A DNA stretch of 64,000 nucleotides from the NCBI RefSeq assembly GCF_001598475.1, contig NZ_BCZA01000002.1:124001-188000 (forward strand), in the 5' to 3' direction. Below are positions 57,436 to 64,000 of this stretch, piece by piece. The notes under the pieces are model-generated. The model did no database searches. It was not told where the DNA came from and worked only from the letters and a program-made list of their open reading frames with translations. Source of the stretch: Pantoea agglomerans NBRC 102470. Lineage in GTDB: Bacteria > Pseudomonadota > Gammaproteobacteria > Enterobacterales > Enterobacteriaceae. Positions within the stretch are counted from its first letter, which is position 1. Each line of letters opens with the position of its first letter. Position numbers and translations under genes: made by a program.

Positions 57436-57653
57436 AAACGATGCTCCTTTTGATTGAAGCTTTAAGGATAAGCCAAACCGCGGTGATGACAAGATGACAG
57501 GTAAGCTTTGGGTGCGAGGCTGGCAGGGTTGTTTCTGCTTTTGCAGAGTGGAGTGGGTTTTTGGGATGGAGACCGGGCACCTTAAGCTAATAGGGTTATT
57601 TTGCGTTCGCTTTTCCACTCAAATTTTAAGCTCACTAATATGTCAGGATTTTA

Positions 57654-57830
57654 TCAATACCATCGGTTAAATTTAATATACACATAAGAAACTACGATAA
57701 CCCATGCAAAACTAAGGAGTGCTGCATACTGCGGAACAAAGCAGATGAAGATATACACGCCAGCCACAATAACTGCAGCAGGTAATAAATAGAAAAAAGA
57801 CTGAATCAGCCATAAAATAGCACGCTTCAT
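57654..57830 (-). CDS. 58-aa two-helix membrane protein
   Basis: Starts MKRAILWLIQSFF and ends YVYIKFNRWY, with two hydrophobic stretches (about 5-29 and 36-51). The ATG overlaps the stop of the preceding gene as ATGA, so the two are translationally coupled. Family not recognised. Last gene of a three-ORF minus-strand set in the toxin patch; it may be an immunity or accessory membrane protein, but this is inference from position. Confidence 0.6.
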   Translation of the reverse strand: MKRAILWLIQSFFYLLPAAVIVAGVYIFICFVPQYAALLSFAWVIVVSYVYIKFNRWY

Positions 57831-58018
57831 TTTTTCAGAATCTCATATAAAGCATCAGCAATTTTCCCTTCGCTGTTAGACATAGCCTGCACCCAATATT
57901 TTTTGATGTTTACCTTCAATTTCAACAACCTATATGAATTAAAGATTTCATAAGTAAACATCCTGTAATGCAGCCATAGAGCACCCCATAACTTATATTT
58001 ACTTTTTTCACAAATCAA
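57827..58018 (-). CDS. Hypothetical 63-aa protein
   Basis: Starts at TTG (ICEKSKYKLWGALW) inside the stop of the preceding ORF (GGTTGA) and ends SEGKIADALYEILKK, overlapping the next gene by 4 bases. Basic, with several Tyr and Trp residues and no clear membrane segment. Family not recognised. The tail-to-head overlaps on both sides support an operon. A frameshift joining it to the 124-aa ORF upstream is an alternative. Confidence 0.45.
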   Translation of the reverse strand: MICEKSKYKLWGALWLHYRMFTYEIFNSYRLLKLKVNIKKYWVQAMSNSEGKIADALYEILKK

Positions 58019-58389
58019 CCTATTGGTTTCGCAATAACTAAATATCTGTAATGAGGCGCGTTGACCTTTATATATTGACAGACTCTTTGCTTTTTCTTCT
58101 CGCTGGCAAATCCTGCCATAGTAGCAATGATGAGATGAACGTTAGTAAAACTGCATTCAAAGCATGCATCAAGTGATCCGCCATTGCGATGATAGCTACT
58201 GTGGGCAGAGGGACAAGATGCATAGATCATGCAGCGTTCAACGACCCGAGCGTGGGCATCGTGATCGTTTGATACCAGCGGAGCAACAACTATGGATTTG
58301 AGAGTCGCAAAATGCATCAGATAGCGCCAGCCAGTATCTGGCAGTGACCGGAATTGATGTGATACAGTTTTGACCATTACAGTACCCAT
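58015..58389 (-). CDS. Hypothetical 124-aa cysteine- and histidine-rich protein
   Basis: Contains the stretch VVERCMIYASCPSAHSSYHRN and LDACFECSF, giving clustered Cys and His, and ends VNAPHYRYLVIAKPIG. No signal peptide. Two in-frame ATGs near 58389 and 58377 are possible; neither has a strong ribosome-binding site, which lowers confidence. Divergent from the STM2901 gene. Family not recognised. Confidence 0.4.
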   Translation of the reverse strand: MGTVMVKTVSHQFRSLPDTGWRYLMHFATLKSIVVAPLVSNDHDAHARVVERCMIYASCPSAHSSYHRNGGSLDACFECSFTNVHLIIATMAGFASEKKKQRVCQYIKVNAPHYRYLVIAKPIG

Positions 58390-58402
58390 TTAAGGGAATG
58401 GT

Positions 58403-58861
58403 ATGGATACAACGGAGCAGTTTAACGGAACTTACTTCTATGGCGGGCTTACTAACCTTTCCGCAGGAGAGCTTTATTTCTGGATAATGATTGATGTGAC
58501 TGCAGAGCACTTCAGCGGTACAAAGGATATCATCGCTCTGGTTGCGATTTACTTGGGACAAAATACGGTTGACGTATCCGGTAAGCTAAACGGAGCATGG
58601 AAAGGCACCTCTTATGCTTCGGTCTATTCTCGAAAGCTGTTACGGGATTACCGTCTTCCATTCAGATTACCCACGTGGATACAGAACCCTAAAAATCCTC
58701 TTCAAATTAAGATGTTAATGACTCACAAGCTGGGGACGTTCGTCGGTCGTACAATCCCGGTTTTAGGCTGGGTAATTATGGCCGCTGATGTGGCAGAAAT
58801 TGGCTGGAAAACTACGGTAAAATATAACCTTATTGCTCATAAGGACGACAAGATATGGTAA
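58403..58861 (+). CDS. STM2901 family protein
   Basis: 152-aa protein of the STM2901 family, with the characteristic start MDTTEQFNGTYFYGGLTNLS, the middle LRDYRLPFRLPTW and the C-terminal IPVLGWVIMAADVAEIGW hydrophobic stretch followed by DDKIW. Function unknown; the family occurs in accessory islands of enterobacteria. The stop overlaps the start of the DUF1493 gene, its usual companion. Confidence 0.8.
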   Translation: MDTTEQFNGTYFYGGLTNLSAGELYFWIMIDVTAEHFSGTKDIIALVAIYLGQNTVDVSGKLNGAWKGTSYASVYSRKLLRDYRLPFRLPTWIQNPKNPLQIKMLMTHKLGTFVGRTIPVLGWVIMAADVAEIGWKTTVKYNLIAHKDDKIW

Positions 58862-59154
58862 GTAAGGATATAGAGAAAGCTGTATTTGCGCTGGTTGAAG
58901 ATTATAACGGCAGAAGTTTATTTACGTTAAGACGTTATAAGCTTGAGCTGGATACGGATCTGAACAATGACTTTCGCATGGATCCTCTTGACGCGTATGA
59001 ATTGCTAGAGCGGTATGCTGAAACATTTGGCATTAATCCCGGCACTATCACGTTTGCCGAATATTTCCCGGAAGATTTCAACGCACCGCACGACCCGCTG
59101 ACTATTCGTCTGTTAATTGAGTCTGCACAGGCCGGACGCTGGTTGGGTAAATAA
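58855..59154 (+). CDS. DUF1493 family protein
   Basis: 99-aa acidic protein of the DUF1493 family, with FRMDPLDAYELLERYAETFGI and ITFAEYFPEDF. Function unknown. It overlaps the STM2901 gene by 7 bases, so translation is coupled. Such pairs sit in enterobacterial islands near SPI-1 in Salmonella, to my recollection. Confidence 0.8.
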   Translation: MVSKDIEKAVFALVEDYNGRSLFTLRRYKLELDTDLNNDFRMDPLDAYELLERYAETFGINPGTITFAEYFPEDFNAPHDPLTIRLLIESAQAGRWLGK

Positions 59155-59157
59155 TTA

Positions 59158-59466
59158 ACGCCCGCAAATGCAGGCGTCTATATCTTCGGTTTGTTGCGGC
59201 AACTTCCAGAGGACAAGGGTGGAAAACGTGCCGTTGATTTGGGTTTTGAATTTAAGGACGCGTGCGCGTCCTCTCAGAGTTCTGTCGATAACTGTATGGA
59301 GCGAACAGGCTCTGAAGCTGCTATCAATTTCTCTAAGCCCCCTACTCACGCCGAGCGTAGAAGGATTTTTAAACGATTAAGAGGAATGTCACCGCTACAA
59401 CAGTTGGTGCCGGACAAATATCACTCTGAACTTTCAGTTAAAACTTTTCAATGGCTAAATGTTTAA
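59158..59466 (+). pseudogene. Orphan C-terminal coding fragment
   Basis: An open frame begins just after the DUF1493 stop, in the same frame, and runs NAGVYIFGLLRQLPEDKGG to the end SVKTFQWLNV. There is no ATG or ribosome-binding site; TTG 59191 is the first possible start. The composition looks like real protein and the position beside a toxin and an immunity gene suggests a leftover polymorphic-toxin tip or an eroded gene. Its 3' end overlaps the convergent immunity gene by 4 bases. Identity unknown. Confidence 0.45.
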
Positions 59467-59903
59467 TTCTGCCATTGAATCATTTCATCCAGCCTCTTCA
59501 GAATGTCGGGGAAATAGCTTTCATCAAGGCCAAAGCTGCCTTTAACCTGAACGCTGTCGGCATGGGGTTCCGGTCGGAGGATAAAATCAATAGTTACGCT
59601 ATCAATAGTATTTTCATTTGTCAGTATCATATCAAGCTGATGAATATCGCTCTGATATTTAAACGACTTTAACTTTTTCTGAGCAATTATCGCCTGATGA
59701 AAAGCTGAAAATTCTTTCTTCAACATTTTCAACTCTCCAACAGTGAACTTAGTCTTAAACGCCACCTTCAGACCGATTACCGAGAATTCGATCCAGGACT
59801 GTATCCAATCCCAGTGATGGTTAACCGGATCGGCTTCGTTATCGACAACCCGTTCAAAAGGCGACACCGCAAAAACGAATTCTTCATCTCTGATATCAAA
59901 CAT
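59463..59903 (-). CDS. Probable immunity protein (WapI-like)
   Basis: 146-aa soluble protein with DPVNHHWDWIQSWIEFSVIGLKV near the start and strands typical of the WapI-like immunity fold (LKMLKKEFSAFHQAI, IDFILRPEPHADSVQVKG). It follows the toxin gene by 21 bases on the same strand, as expected for toxin-immunity pairs. The family assignment is from pattern memory only. Confidence 0.6.
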   Translation of the reverse strand: MFDIRDEEFVFAVSPFERVVDNEADPVNHHWDWIQSWIEFSVIGLKVAFKTKFTVGELKMLKKEFSAFHQAIIAQKKLKSFKYQSDIHQLDMILTNENTIDSVTIDFILRPEPHADSVQVKGSFGLDESYFPDILKRLDEMIQWQN

Positions 59904-59924
59904 ATGTACGTTCCTGTCGGTTAA

Positions 59925-60587
59925 TCAAAAATACTTAAAATGAGTTATCGTCCAATCTGATACCCTTACCACAACCTCAAGAGTGTACTTCTTATACTCA
60001 GTGATATTTTTCTTACGGTGTAATTTATACATTTCCGTTTCATAACGATACATACCCTCTCCGTTGCGAGGATCGGCCATGCGTCTGCCATAGCGGATAG
60101 CTCTTTCCTGAATATGTAACGGAACATAGCGACCCGGCTCATACATGTGCCTCGCCGCTGTTTCGGTCATTTTCAGGTTACACGCCGATAAACCCGTTTT
60201 TAACCTGGCACGCAGGAACATTATTGTTGCCTGGCTGAGTCTGGCACTTATAGCAGCTCGTGTACCAGCCTCCAATAATGCGCGGCCAGCGCGGAAAATT
60301 CGAAATACACCAAACGCAAGAAGCGCTATGTCTGTAGGATCAATCAGTGGCGTTTCGAGAGGTGCCTCTTCAAGTCGAACAAAATGCCCCTGCACATCGT
60401 ATATCTGCCACAGACCGGGAGCCTGAGCCACAGAATAACCAATGCACATGCCGCTGGACTCATCCAGCACCGGCTGTGCGTTTCGTGGCAGCACACGTGG
60501 TCTCAATTCAAAAAATACGTTGCCCGAAAGTGGTGACTGAAATGTGTAATATCTGCCAGGTTCTGTGATTGCATTCCCTGCATTCAT
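59925..60587 (-). CDS. Putative polymorphic toxin, BECR-type RNase domain
   Basis: 220-aa product. The N-terminal part (about 1-140) contains GRYYTFQSPLSGNVFFELRP and a hydrophobic segment ALLAFGVFRIFRAGRALLEAG, but no RHS, PAAR or filamentous domain. The C-terminal part (about 145-220) has the arrangement MTETAARHMYEPGRYVPLH ... DPRNGEGMYRYETEMY ... TLEVVVRVSDWTITHFKYF, like the Barnase-EndoU-ColicinE5/RelE (BECR) toxin tips, with a conserved His and terminal HF.Y. I chose the ATG at 60587 after GAGGGAACGATA; the frame is open to 60671 without support. Function is inferred. Confidence 0.6.
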   Translation of the reverse strand: MNAGNAITEPGRYYTFQSPLSGNVFFELRPRVLPRNAQPVLDESSGMCIGYSVAQAPGLWQIYDVQGHFVRLEEAPLETPLIDPTDIALLAFGVFRIFRAGRALLEAGTRAAISARLSQATIMFLRARLKTGLSACNLKMTETAARHMYEPGRYVPLHIQERAIRYGRRMADPRNGEGMYRYETEMYKLHRKKNITEYKKYTLEVVVRVSDWTITHFKYF

Positions 60588-60932
60588 TATCGTTCCCTCA
60601 TTTTCATGTGACTTTATAGAGTGCCACAGGATAGTAGAGCGGTCATTACCGAGTACTGCAACGCCGTTCACTCAGCAAACTTCTCTCGCACGGGCTGCAC
60701 AGCCTATACCTGATGCTCCTGGCAGGGCTTCAACCATGAGTAAAACAGCTGGCAGATTATCGCCACGGTGTCCCTTTCATAGAGAGGTAATAAAGCAGGA
60801 TTGTAACTTATATGAATAGGAAAAAGGGCAATGACATAATGGAATGGCGTCTTGCAGAAGAGTGGAGAAGAACACAACGGAAAAAGACTAAGTTATTGAT
60901 TGAAAATCATTAACTGATGGGCGGCATCTGAC
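60588..60932. other. Junction between the toxin patch and SdsR
   Basis: A 33-codon ORF (60812-60913, MNRKKGNDIMEWRLAEEW) is present but has no clear ribosome-binding site. No other gene. This is the right edge of the accessory block inserted between pphA and SdsR. Confidence 0.4.
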
Positions 60933-61032
60933 AAAAAAAGACCGAATACGATTCCTATATTCGGTCCAGGGAAATGGCTCTCAAGGAGCCGTGCGCTAAA
61001 AGTTGGCATTTATGAAGGCGATGTCGCCTTGC
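60933..61032 (-). ncRNA. sdsR: Small RNA SdsR (RyeB)
   Basis: Sigma S-dependent sRNA that regulates ompD, mutS, tolC and others through Hfq or ProQ. The minus-strand sequence keeps the conserved 5' GCAAGGCGA, AATGCCAACTTTTAGCGC, the GGCT...GAGCC middle hairpin, CCATTTCCCTGG and the terminal hairpin (60941-60967) with a seven-T tail, all as in the E. coli RNA from memory. About 100 nt. It lies upstream of yebY, its normal place; the antisense RyeA would be on the plus strand across it. A TAATGT-like -10 lies just upstream. Confidence 0.93.
60941..60967 (-). terminator. SdsR terminator hairpin
   Basis: GACCGAATA and TATTCGGTC with seven T; the most conserved part of SdsR. Confidence 0.92.
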
Positions 61033-61162
61033 CATTTAACATTAGAACAGCGCGGTGGAATTGCCAGCAAACGGGAGGCGCAGGACCATAAACCGGATCA
61101 GTTTGTGATCGCAACGGCAAAAAAGAGGGGTTGGGCGCAGCGCGGTGCTGCACCCGACAGGT

Positions 61163-61510
61163 TTATTTACCGCACAGCGCCTGGGTGCGCTCAACAATCG
61201 GCTGCAGACTCATCATCTGGCCCGGATGCGCTTTATCTTCAACCTGAATCACGCTGATCGGCTGCGCTTTCACCTGTTTGTTTTTGAACAGTGTGTCGGC
61301 GATATCGTTCAGGGGGTATGTCATCAGCGTGCTCGGGTTGATGGCAAACATCGCACCATCTTTCTCACAGGTCAGCATCACCTCTTCACGGTTAAACGGC
61401 CACTTCTCTTTACCGATCTCAAAGCGGCTGACGGTAATGATTTGTGCCGCCAGCGCCTGGCCGCATACGGATAACAACAGGATTGCGGGGATCACTTTCT
61501 TCAGCAACAT
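61163..61510 (-). CDS. yebY: YebY family periplasmic protein
   Basis: DUF2511 protein, exported, co-located with the copper genes copCD; function not settled. The signal peptide is at about residues 1-21 (MLLKKVIPAILLLSVCGQA). The conserved core is VITVSRFE-like ITVSRFEIGKEKWPFNREE, with two cysteines (LTCEKD and the C-terminal ALCGK) that may form a disulfide. I chose ATG 61510 (115 aa). Confidence 0.92.
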   Translation of the reverse strand: MLLKKVIPAILLLSVCGQALAAQIITVSRFEIGKEKWPFNREEVMLTCEKDGAMFAINPSTLMTYPLNDIADTLFKNKQVKAQPISVIQVEDKAHPGQMMSLQPIVERTQALCGK

Positions 61511-61538
61511 AACTACCCTTTTCTCTCTTAAACCACAT

Positions 61539-62414
61539 TCAGGCTGGCGACAGCGTGGCAAATACGCTGACCAGCCCAACCACTCCGCACGCCAGCAGCA
61601 GTTCAAGCTGCGTCATGCGAATAAATTTTTGCTGCGTCCCGCTGCCCGCCAGGCGGAATCGCGGTACCAGCCAGTATCGGTTAATCAGCGCTACCAGCAC
61701 CATCAGGGCAACCAGCAGCACTTTACACAGCAACAATACAATGTAGCGTGAATCGTGCCACGTCAGCGGCCAGCCCGCGATCATCACGCTGTTTATCAGG
61801 CCACTCAGCAGCGTTAACGCCACCGCCAGATGGCCATAGCGCGAAAAGCGCATCATGGTGCGGATAGCGTCGGTGCGGCGATCGATCTGGCGCGCCTCCC
61901 GCATCAACAGCAACAGAGGCAATAATCCGCCCGTCCAGAACGCCGCGGCAATCAGATGCAGTGCATGATTGAGCTGCTGAAACAATCCCGGCCAGCCATC
62001 GCGCATCGCGGCATGACCAATCAGAGCCATGCAGGCCAGTTGCAGCACGCCCGCCAGCAGTAACAACTGATGACGCAGCCGTCCGGTCAGAAACAAACCG
62101 GCAACGGCCAGCAGGCTAAACAGGATTTCCCACAGCCACACGCCACCGAAGTGCGTGCCAATCACCGCCAGCCAGATATCGACATCAGCCAGATTGGCGC
62201 TGTCGCCGCTCATCAATACATTCTGGCAGGCCAGCATCGCCAGCGCACTCAGCAGCGCCAGCCAGGCGCTCCCTTTCACCAGCGGGTTTAATCTTAGCGC
62301 CAGTAGTGGTCGATAGCGTCCGGGTGCCAGCAGCGCACTGTAACAGGCGCTGCCGGTCAGCAGCATCACGGCGGCAAAATGCAGCGCGCGCAACAGGATC
62401 CAGAGGGTGGCCAC
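61539..62414 (-). CDS. copD: Copper resistance protein CopD (YebZ)
   Basis: Inner-membrane protein of the CopD family with eight hydrophobic segments, predicted to move copper across the inner membrane together with CopC. Histidine-containing helix motifs LRALHFAAVML, NHALHLIAAAFW and HDSRYIVLLL are present. 291 aa. It follows copC by 5 bases. Confidence 0.93.
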   Translation of the reverse strand: MATLWILLRALHFAAVMLLTGSACYSALLAPGRYRPLLALRLNPLVKGSAWLALLSALAMLACQNVLMSGDSANLADVDIWLAVIGTHFGGVWLWEILFSLLAVAGLFLTGRLRHQLLLLAGVLQLACMALIGHAAMRDGWPGLFQQLNHALHLIAAAFWTGGLLPLLLLMREARQIDRRTDAIRTMMRFSRYGHLAVALTLLSGLINSVMIAGWPLTWHDSRYIVLLLCKVLLVALMVLVALINRYWLVPRFRLAGSGTQQKFIRMTQLELLLACGVVGLVSVFATLSPA

Positions 62415-62419
62415 CGGCG

Positions 62420-62797
62420 TTACTTCACGCTAAAGCGATAGCTTCCTGCGGTTTTATGTCCATCCACCGACAGCACATGCCAGTTAACCTGATAGCTGCC
62501 CGCTTGCAGCGGCTGAGACAGGCCCACAATCAGCCGGTTTTTCTGGCCAGATTCAACGCGGGCTTTAGCGGTGGCGACGGGCTTCTGTGCACTATCCAGC
62601 AGCGTGACGCCGCTGAATGCCGCTTCAATATCTTCACTGAAGTTCAGCGTCAGCGCATCGGTGGATGTCATTACCTGCGCTTTGGCCGCCGGGATAGAAG
62701 ACTGGAGATGCGCATGCGCCGCTGCCAGCGAACTGAATGTCATCAGTCCGGCTGCCGCCAGCGCAATAACCATGCGGGAAATCAGTTTTTTATGCAT
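62420..62797 (-). CDS. copC: Periplasmic copper-binding protein CopC (YobA)
   Basis: 125 aa: signal peptide (about 1-27, cleaved near AAA-HAHLQ), then the small beta-barrel copper carrier. The N-terminal histidines (HAHLQSS) and the late HVLSVDGHKTAGSY carry the Cu(II) ligands. Upstream of copD and yebY in an operon. Confidence 0.94.
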   Translation of the reverse strand: MHKKLISRMVIALAAAGLMTFSSLAAAHAHLQSSIPAAKAQVMTSTDALTLNFSEDIEAAFSGVTLLDSAQKPVATAKARVESGQKNRLIVGLSQPLQAGSYQVNWHVLSVDGHKTAGSYRFSVK

Positions 62798-62948
62798 AAG
62801 ATCATCCTTTTAACCGCCGCCAGGGCGATAAACGTGGCAAAAGGATACGCTGCTGTATTTGCACTGTCGAGGCCAGCGATGCGATCCTTTATCCTTGATT
62901 CAGACCGCCGAAAACATTACTTTTGCCCGCTATCGTCAGGAGAATATT

Positions 62949-63182
62949 ATGAGCCATAACCTTGCCCTGCTGTCCCAGGAAGAGAAAGACAAGATTAATG
63001 TCGATTTGGCGGCAGCGGGTGTGGCGTTTAAAGAGCGCTATAACATGCCGATTGTCGCCGAAATGGTGGCGCAGGAGCAGCCCGAAGCGCTGCGTGACTG
63101 GTTTCGTCAGCGTCTGATGCACTACCGCCAGGCGTCGCTCAGCCTGTCGCGCCTTCCTTATGAACCGAAGATGAAGCAATGA
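62949..63182 (+). CDS. holE: DNA polymerase III subunit theta
   Basis: Small subunit of the polymerase III core that stabilises the proofreading epsilon subunit. 77 aa starting [15 protein letters not shown], close to the E. coli 76 aa. The upstream in-frame extension to 62859 is not supported; AGGAG precedes the ATG. It overlaps exoX by 4 bases (ATGA). Confidence 0.96.
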   Translation: MSHNLALLSQEEKDKINVDLAAAGVAFKERYNMPIVAEMVAQEQPEALRDWFRQRLMHYRQASLSLSRLPYEPKMKQ

Positions 63183-63850
63183 TATTTCGCGTTATTGATA
63201 CCGAAACCTGCGGTCTGCAGGGTGGCGTAGTCGAAGTGGCGTCCGTGGATGTGGTCAACGGTCAGATTGTGAATCCGATGAGCGATCTCACCCTGCCCGA
63301 CCGCCCTATCAGCCGTCAGGCGATGGCCGTGCATCGCATCACCGACGCGATGGTCGCCGGTAAGCCGACCATTGAAGAGGCGATCCCACGCTATCACGGC
63401 AGTGCTTTTTACGTGGCGCACAACGCCAGTTTTGATCGCCGGATGCTGCCGGAGATGTACGGAGAGTGGATCTGCACTATGCAGCTGGCGCGTCAGCTCT
63501 GGCCAGGTATTAAATATGGCAACCAGGCACTGCGTCATTCGCTTAAGCTGGATGTCACGCCGCCCGCCGACCTGCATGCACACCGCGCGCTCTATGACTG
63601 CTATGTTACGGCAGCACTGCTGATTCGTATTATGGAGATCTCCGGCTGGAGTGCCTCCGAGATGATTGTGCGGTCACAACCGGCGGCCCAGCGCGACGAC
63701 GTTCTGCCGTTTGGCAAATACCGCGGCCAGGCGATCGCGGTGGTTGCGCGCAAGGATCCGGGCTATCTGAAGTGGATGCTGGATAACGTCAGCGATCTGC
63801 GCCCGCCATTGCGGCAGGCGCTGCGTAAGTACCTGACCGAATCTCAGTAA
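63179..63850 (+). CDS. exoX: Exodeoxyribonuclease X
   Basis: 3'-5' DNA exonuclease in mismatch repair and recombination. The DEDDh motifs are all visible: Exo [11 protein letters not shown], Exo [11 protein letters not shown] and Exo [13 protein letters not shown]-terminal domain follows with [11 protein letters not shown]. 223 aa. The start is coupled to holE (ATGA). The end overlaps the convergent ptrB by 7 bases. Confidence 0.95.
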   Translation: MIFRVIDTETCGLQGGVVEVASVDVVNGQIVNPMSDLTLPDRPISRQAMAVHRITDAMVAGKPTIEEAIPRYHGSAFYVAHNASFDRRMLPEMYGEWICTMQLARQLWPGIKYGNQALRHSLKLDVTPPADLHAHRALYDCYVTAALLIRIMEISGWSASEMIVRSQPAAQRDDVLPFGKYRGQAIAVVARKDPGYLKWMLDNVSDLRPPLRQALRKYLTESQ

Positions 63851-64000
63851 TCCTGGGCTGGCGGTAAGGTGCCCTGCGCCAGTCCCAGCAGGAAGGTGTA
63901 TTCCATCGCGATCCCTTCATAGGCTTTGTAGCGCCCCGACTTGCCGCCGTGACCCGCATCCATGTCGGTGCAGAGCAGCAGCAGGTTATTGTCGGTTTTC
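63844..64000 (-). CDS. ptrB: Oligopeptidase B, C-terminal end (partial)
   Basis: Only the last 52 codons are in the window; the rest lies beyond its right edge. The minus-strand frame reads [19 protein letters not shown] and then [17 protein letters not shown], which matches the end of oligopeptidase B (trypsin-like cytosolic prolyl oligopeptidase); the histidine in [10 protein letters not shown] is the catalytic one. The position next to exoX matches E. coli. Confidence 0.92.
   Translation of the reverse strand, partial: KTDNNLLLLCTDMDAGHGGKSGRYKAYEGIAMEYTFLLGLAQGTLPPAQDY

Noticed and set aside
60565-60819. 84-codon plus-strand ORF over the start of the toxin gene.
   Set aside because: Antisense to the toxin leader, no ribosome-binding site, composition not protein-like.
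60812-60913. 33-codon ORF beside SdsR as a gene.
   Set aside because: Only a weak purine stretch upstream and no recognisable product; kept only as a remark on the junction.
1-64000. CRISPR arrays, tRNA or rRNA genes, prophage integrase or complete insertion sequence.
   Set aside because: No regularly spaced repeats, no tRNA-like cloverleaf with CCA context, and no integrase or transposase reading frame were seen.

Overview
The window reads as chromosomal DNA of an enterobacterium of the family Erwiniaceae, most likely Pantoea or a close relative. The proteins are close to their Escherichia coli counterparts and the backbone keeps the E. coli order from dsbB to ptrB: dsbB, ycgNML, minCDE, rnd, fadD, yeaY, tsaB, yoaA, yoaB, yoaH, pabB, nudL, sdaA, pdeD, yoaE, manXYZ, yobD, rlmA, cspC, yebO, yobH, kdgR, yebQ, htpX, prc, proQ, msrC, letAB (yebST), rsmF, pphA, SdsR, yebY, copDC, holE, exoX, ptrB. 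The organism assignment is inference from gene order and recalled protein similarity; no database search was run.

Three stretches break the order. (1) Between yoaA and yoaB (about 11.6-16.2 kb) lie an alpha-carbonic anhydrase, a 35-aa acidic micro-protein, an AT-rich trio (lipoprotein, two-helix membrane protein, exported ClpP-like serine protease), a 55-aa membrane protein and another lipoprotein. (2) Between cspC and yebO lies a metallo-beta-lactamase-fold hydrolase; yobF, just upstream of cspC, is decayed; mgrB, mntP, yebV and yebW are missing from their usual places. (3) Between pphA and the sRNA SdsR (44.6-60.9 kb) is a 16-kb accessory block: a DUF1272 protein, an MFS transporter, the choline-to-betaine genes betT and betIBA with a BetI operator, the spermidine exporter mdtJI with an upstream ORF, an acyltransferase, small unknown genes, adhP, and a terminal patch of toxin, immunity and orphan genes (58-aa, 63-aa and 124-aa overlapping ORFs; an STM2901/DUF1493 pair; a probable RNase toxin with its immunity protein).

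The most unusual nucleotide-level finding is a 564-bp foldback element with IS4-like 18-bp terminal repeats and an 11-bp target duplication. It is inserted exactly in the bidirectional terminator hairpin between dsbB and ycgN, and it carries a terminator of its own. A second, unrelated 193-bp structured element bounded by a 17-bp direct repeat sits in the yebQ/htpX terminator. The ClpP-like trio and the toxin patch are the best protein-level candidates for undescribed systems.

Main functional groups: cell division site selection (minCDE), RNA maturation and modification (rnd, rlmA, rsmF, tsaB), fatty acid and sugar uptake (fadD, manXYZ), outer membrane lipid transport (letAB), osmoprotection (betTIBA), protein quality control (htpX, prc, dsbB), copper handling (copCD, yebY) and RNA-based regulation (proQ, cspC, SdsR).
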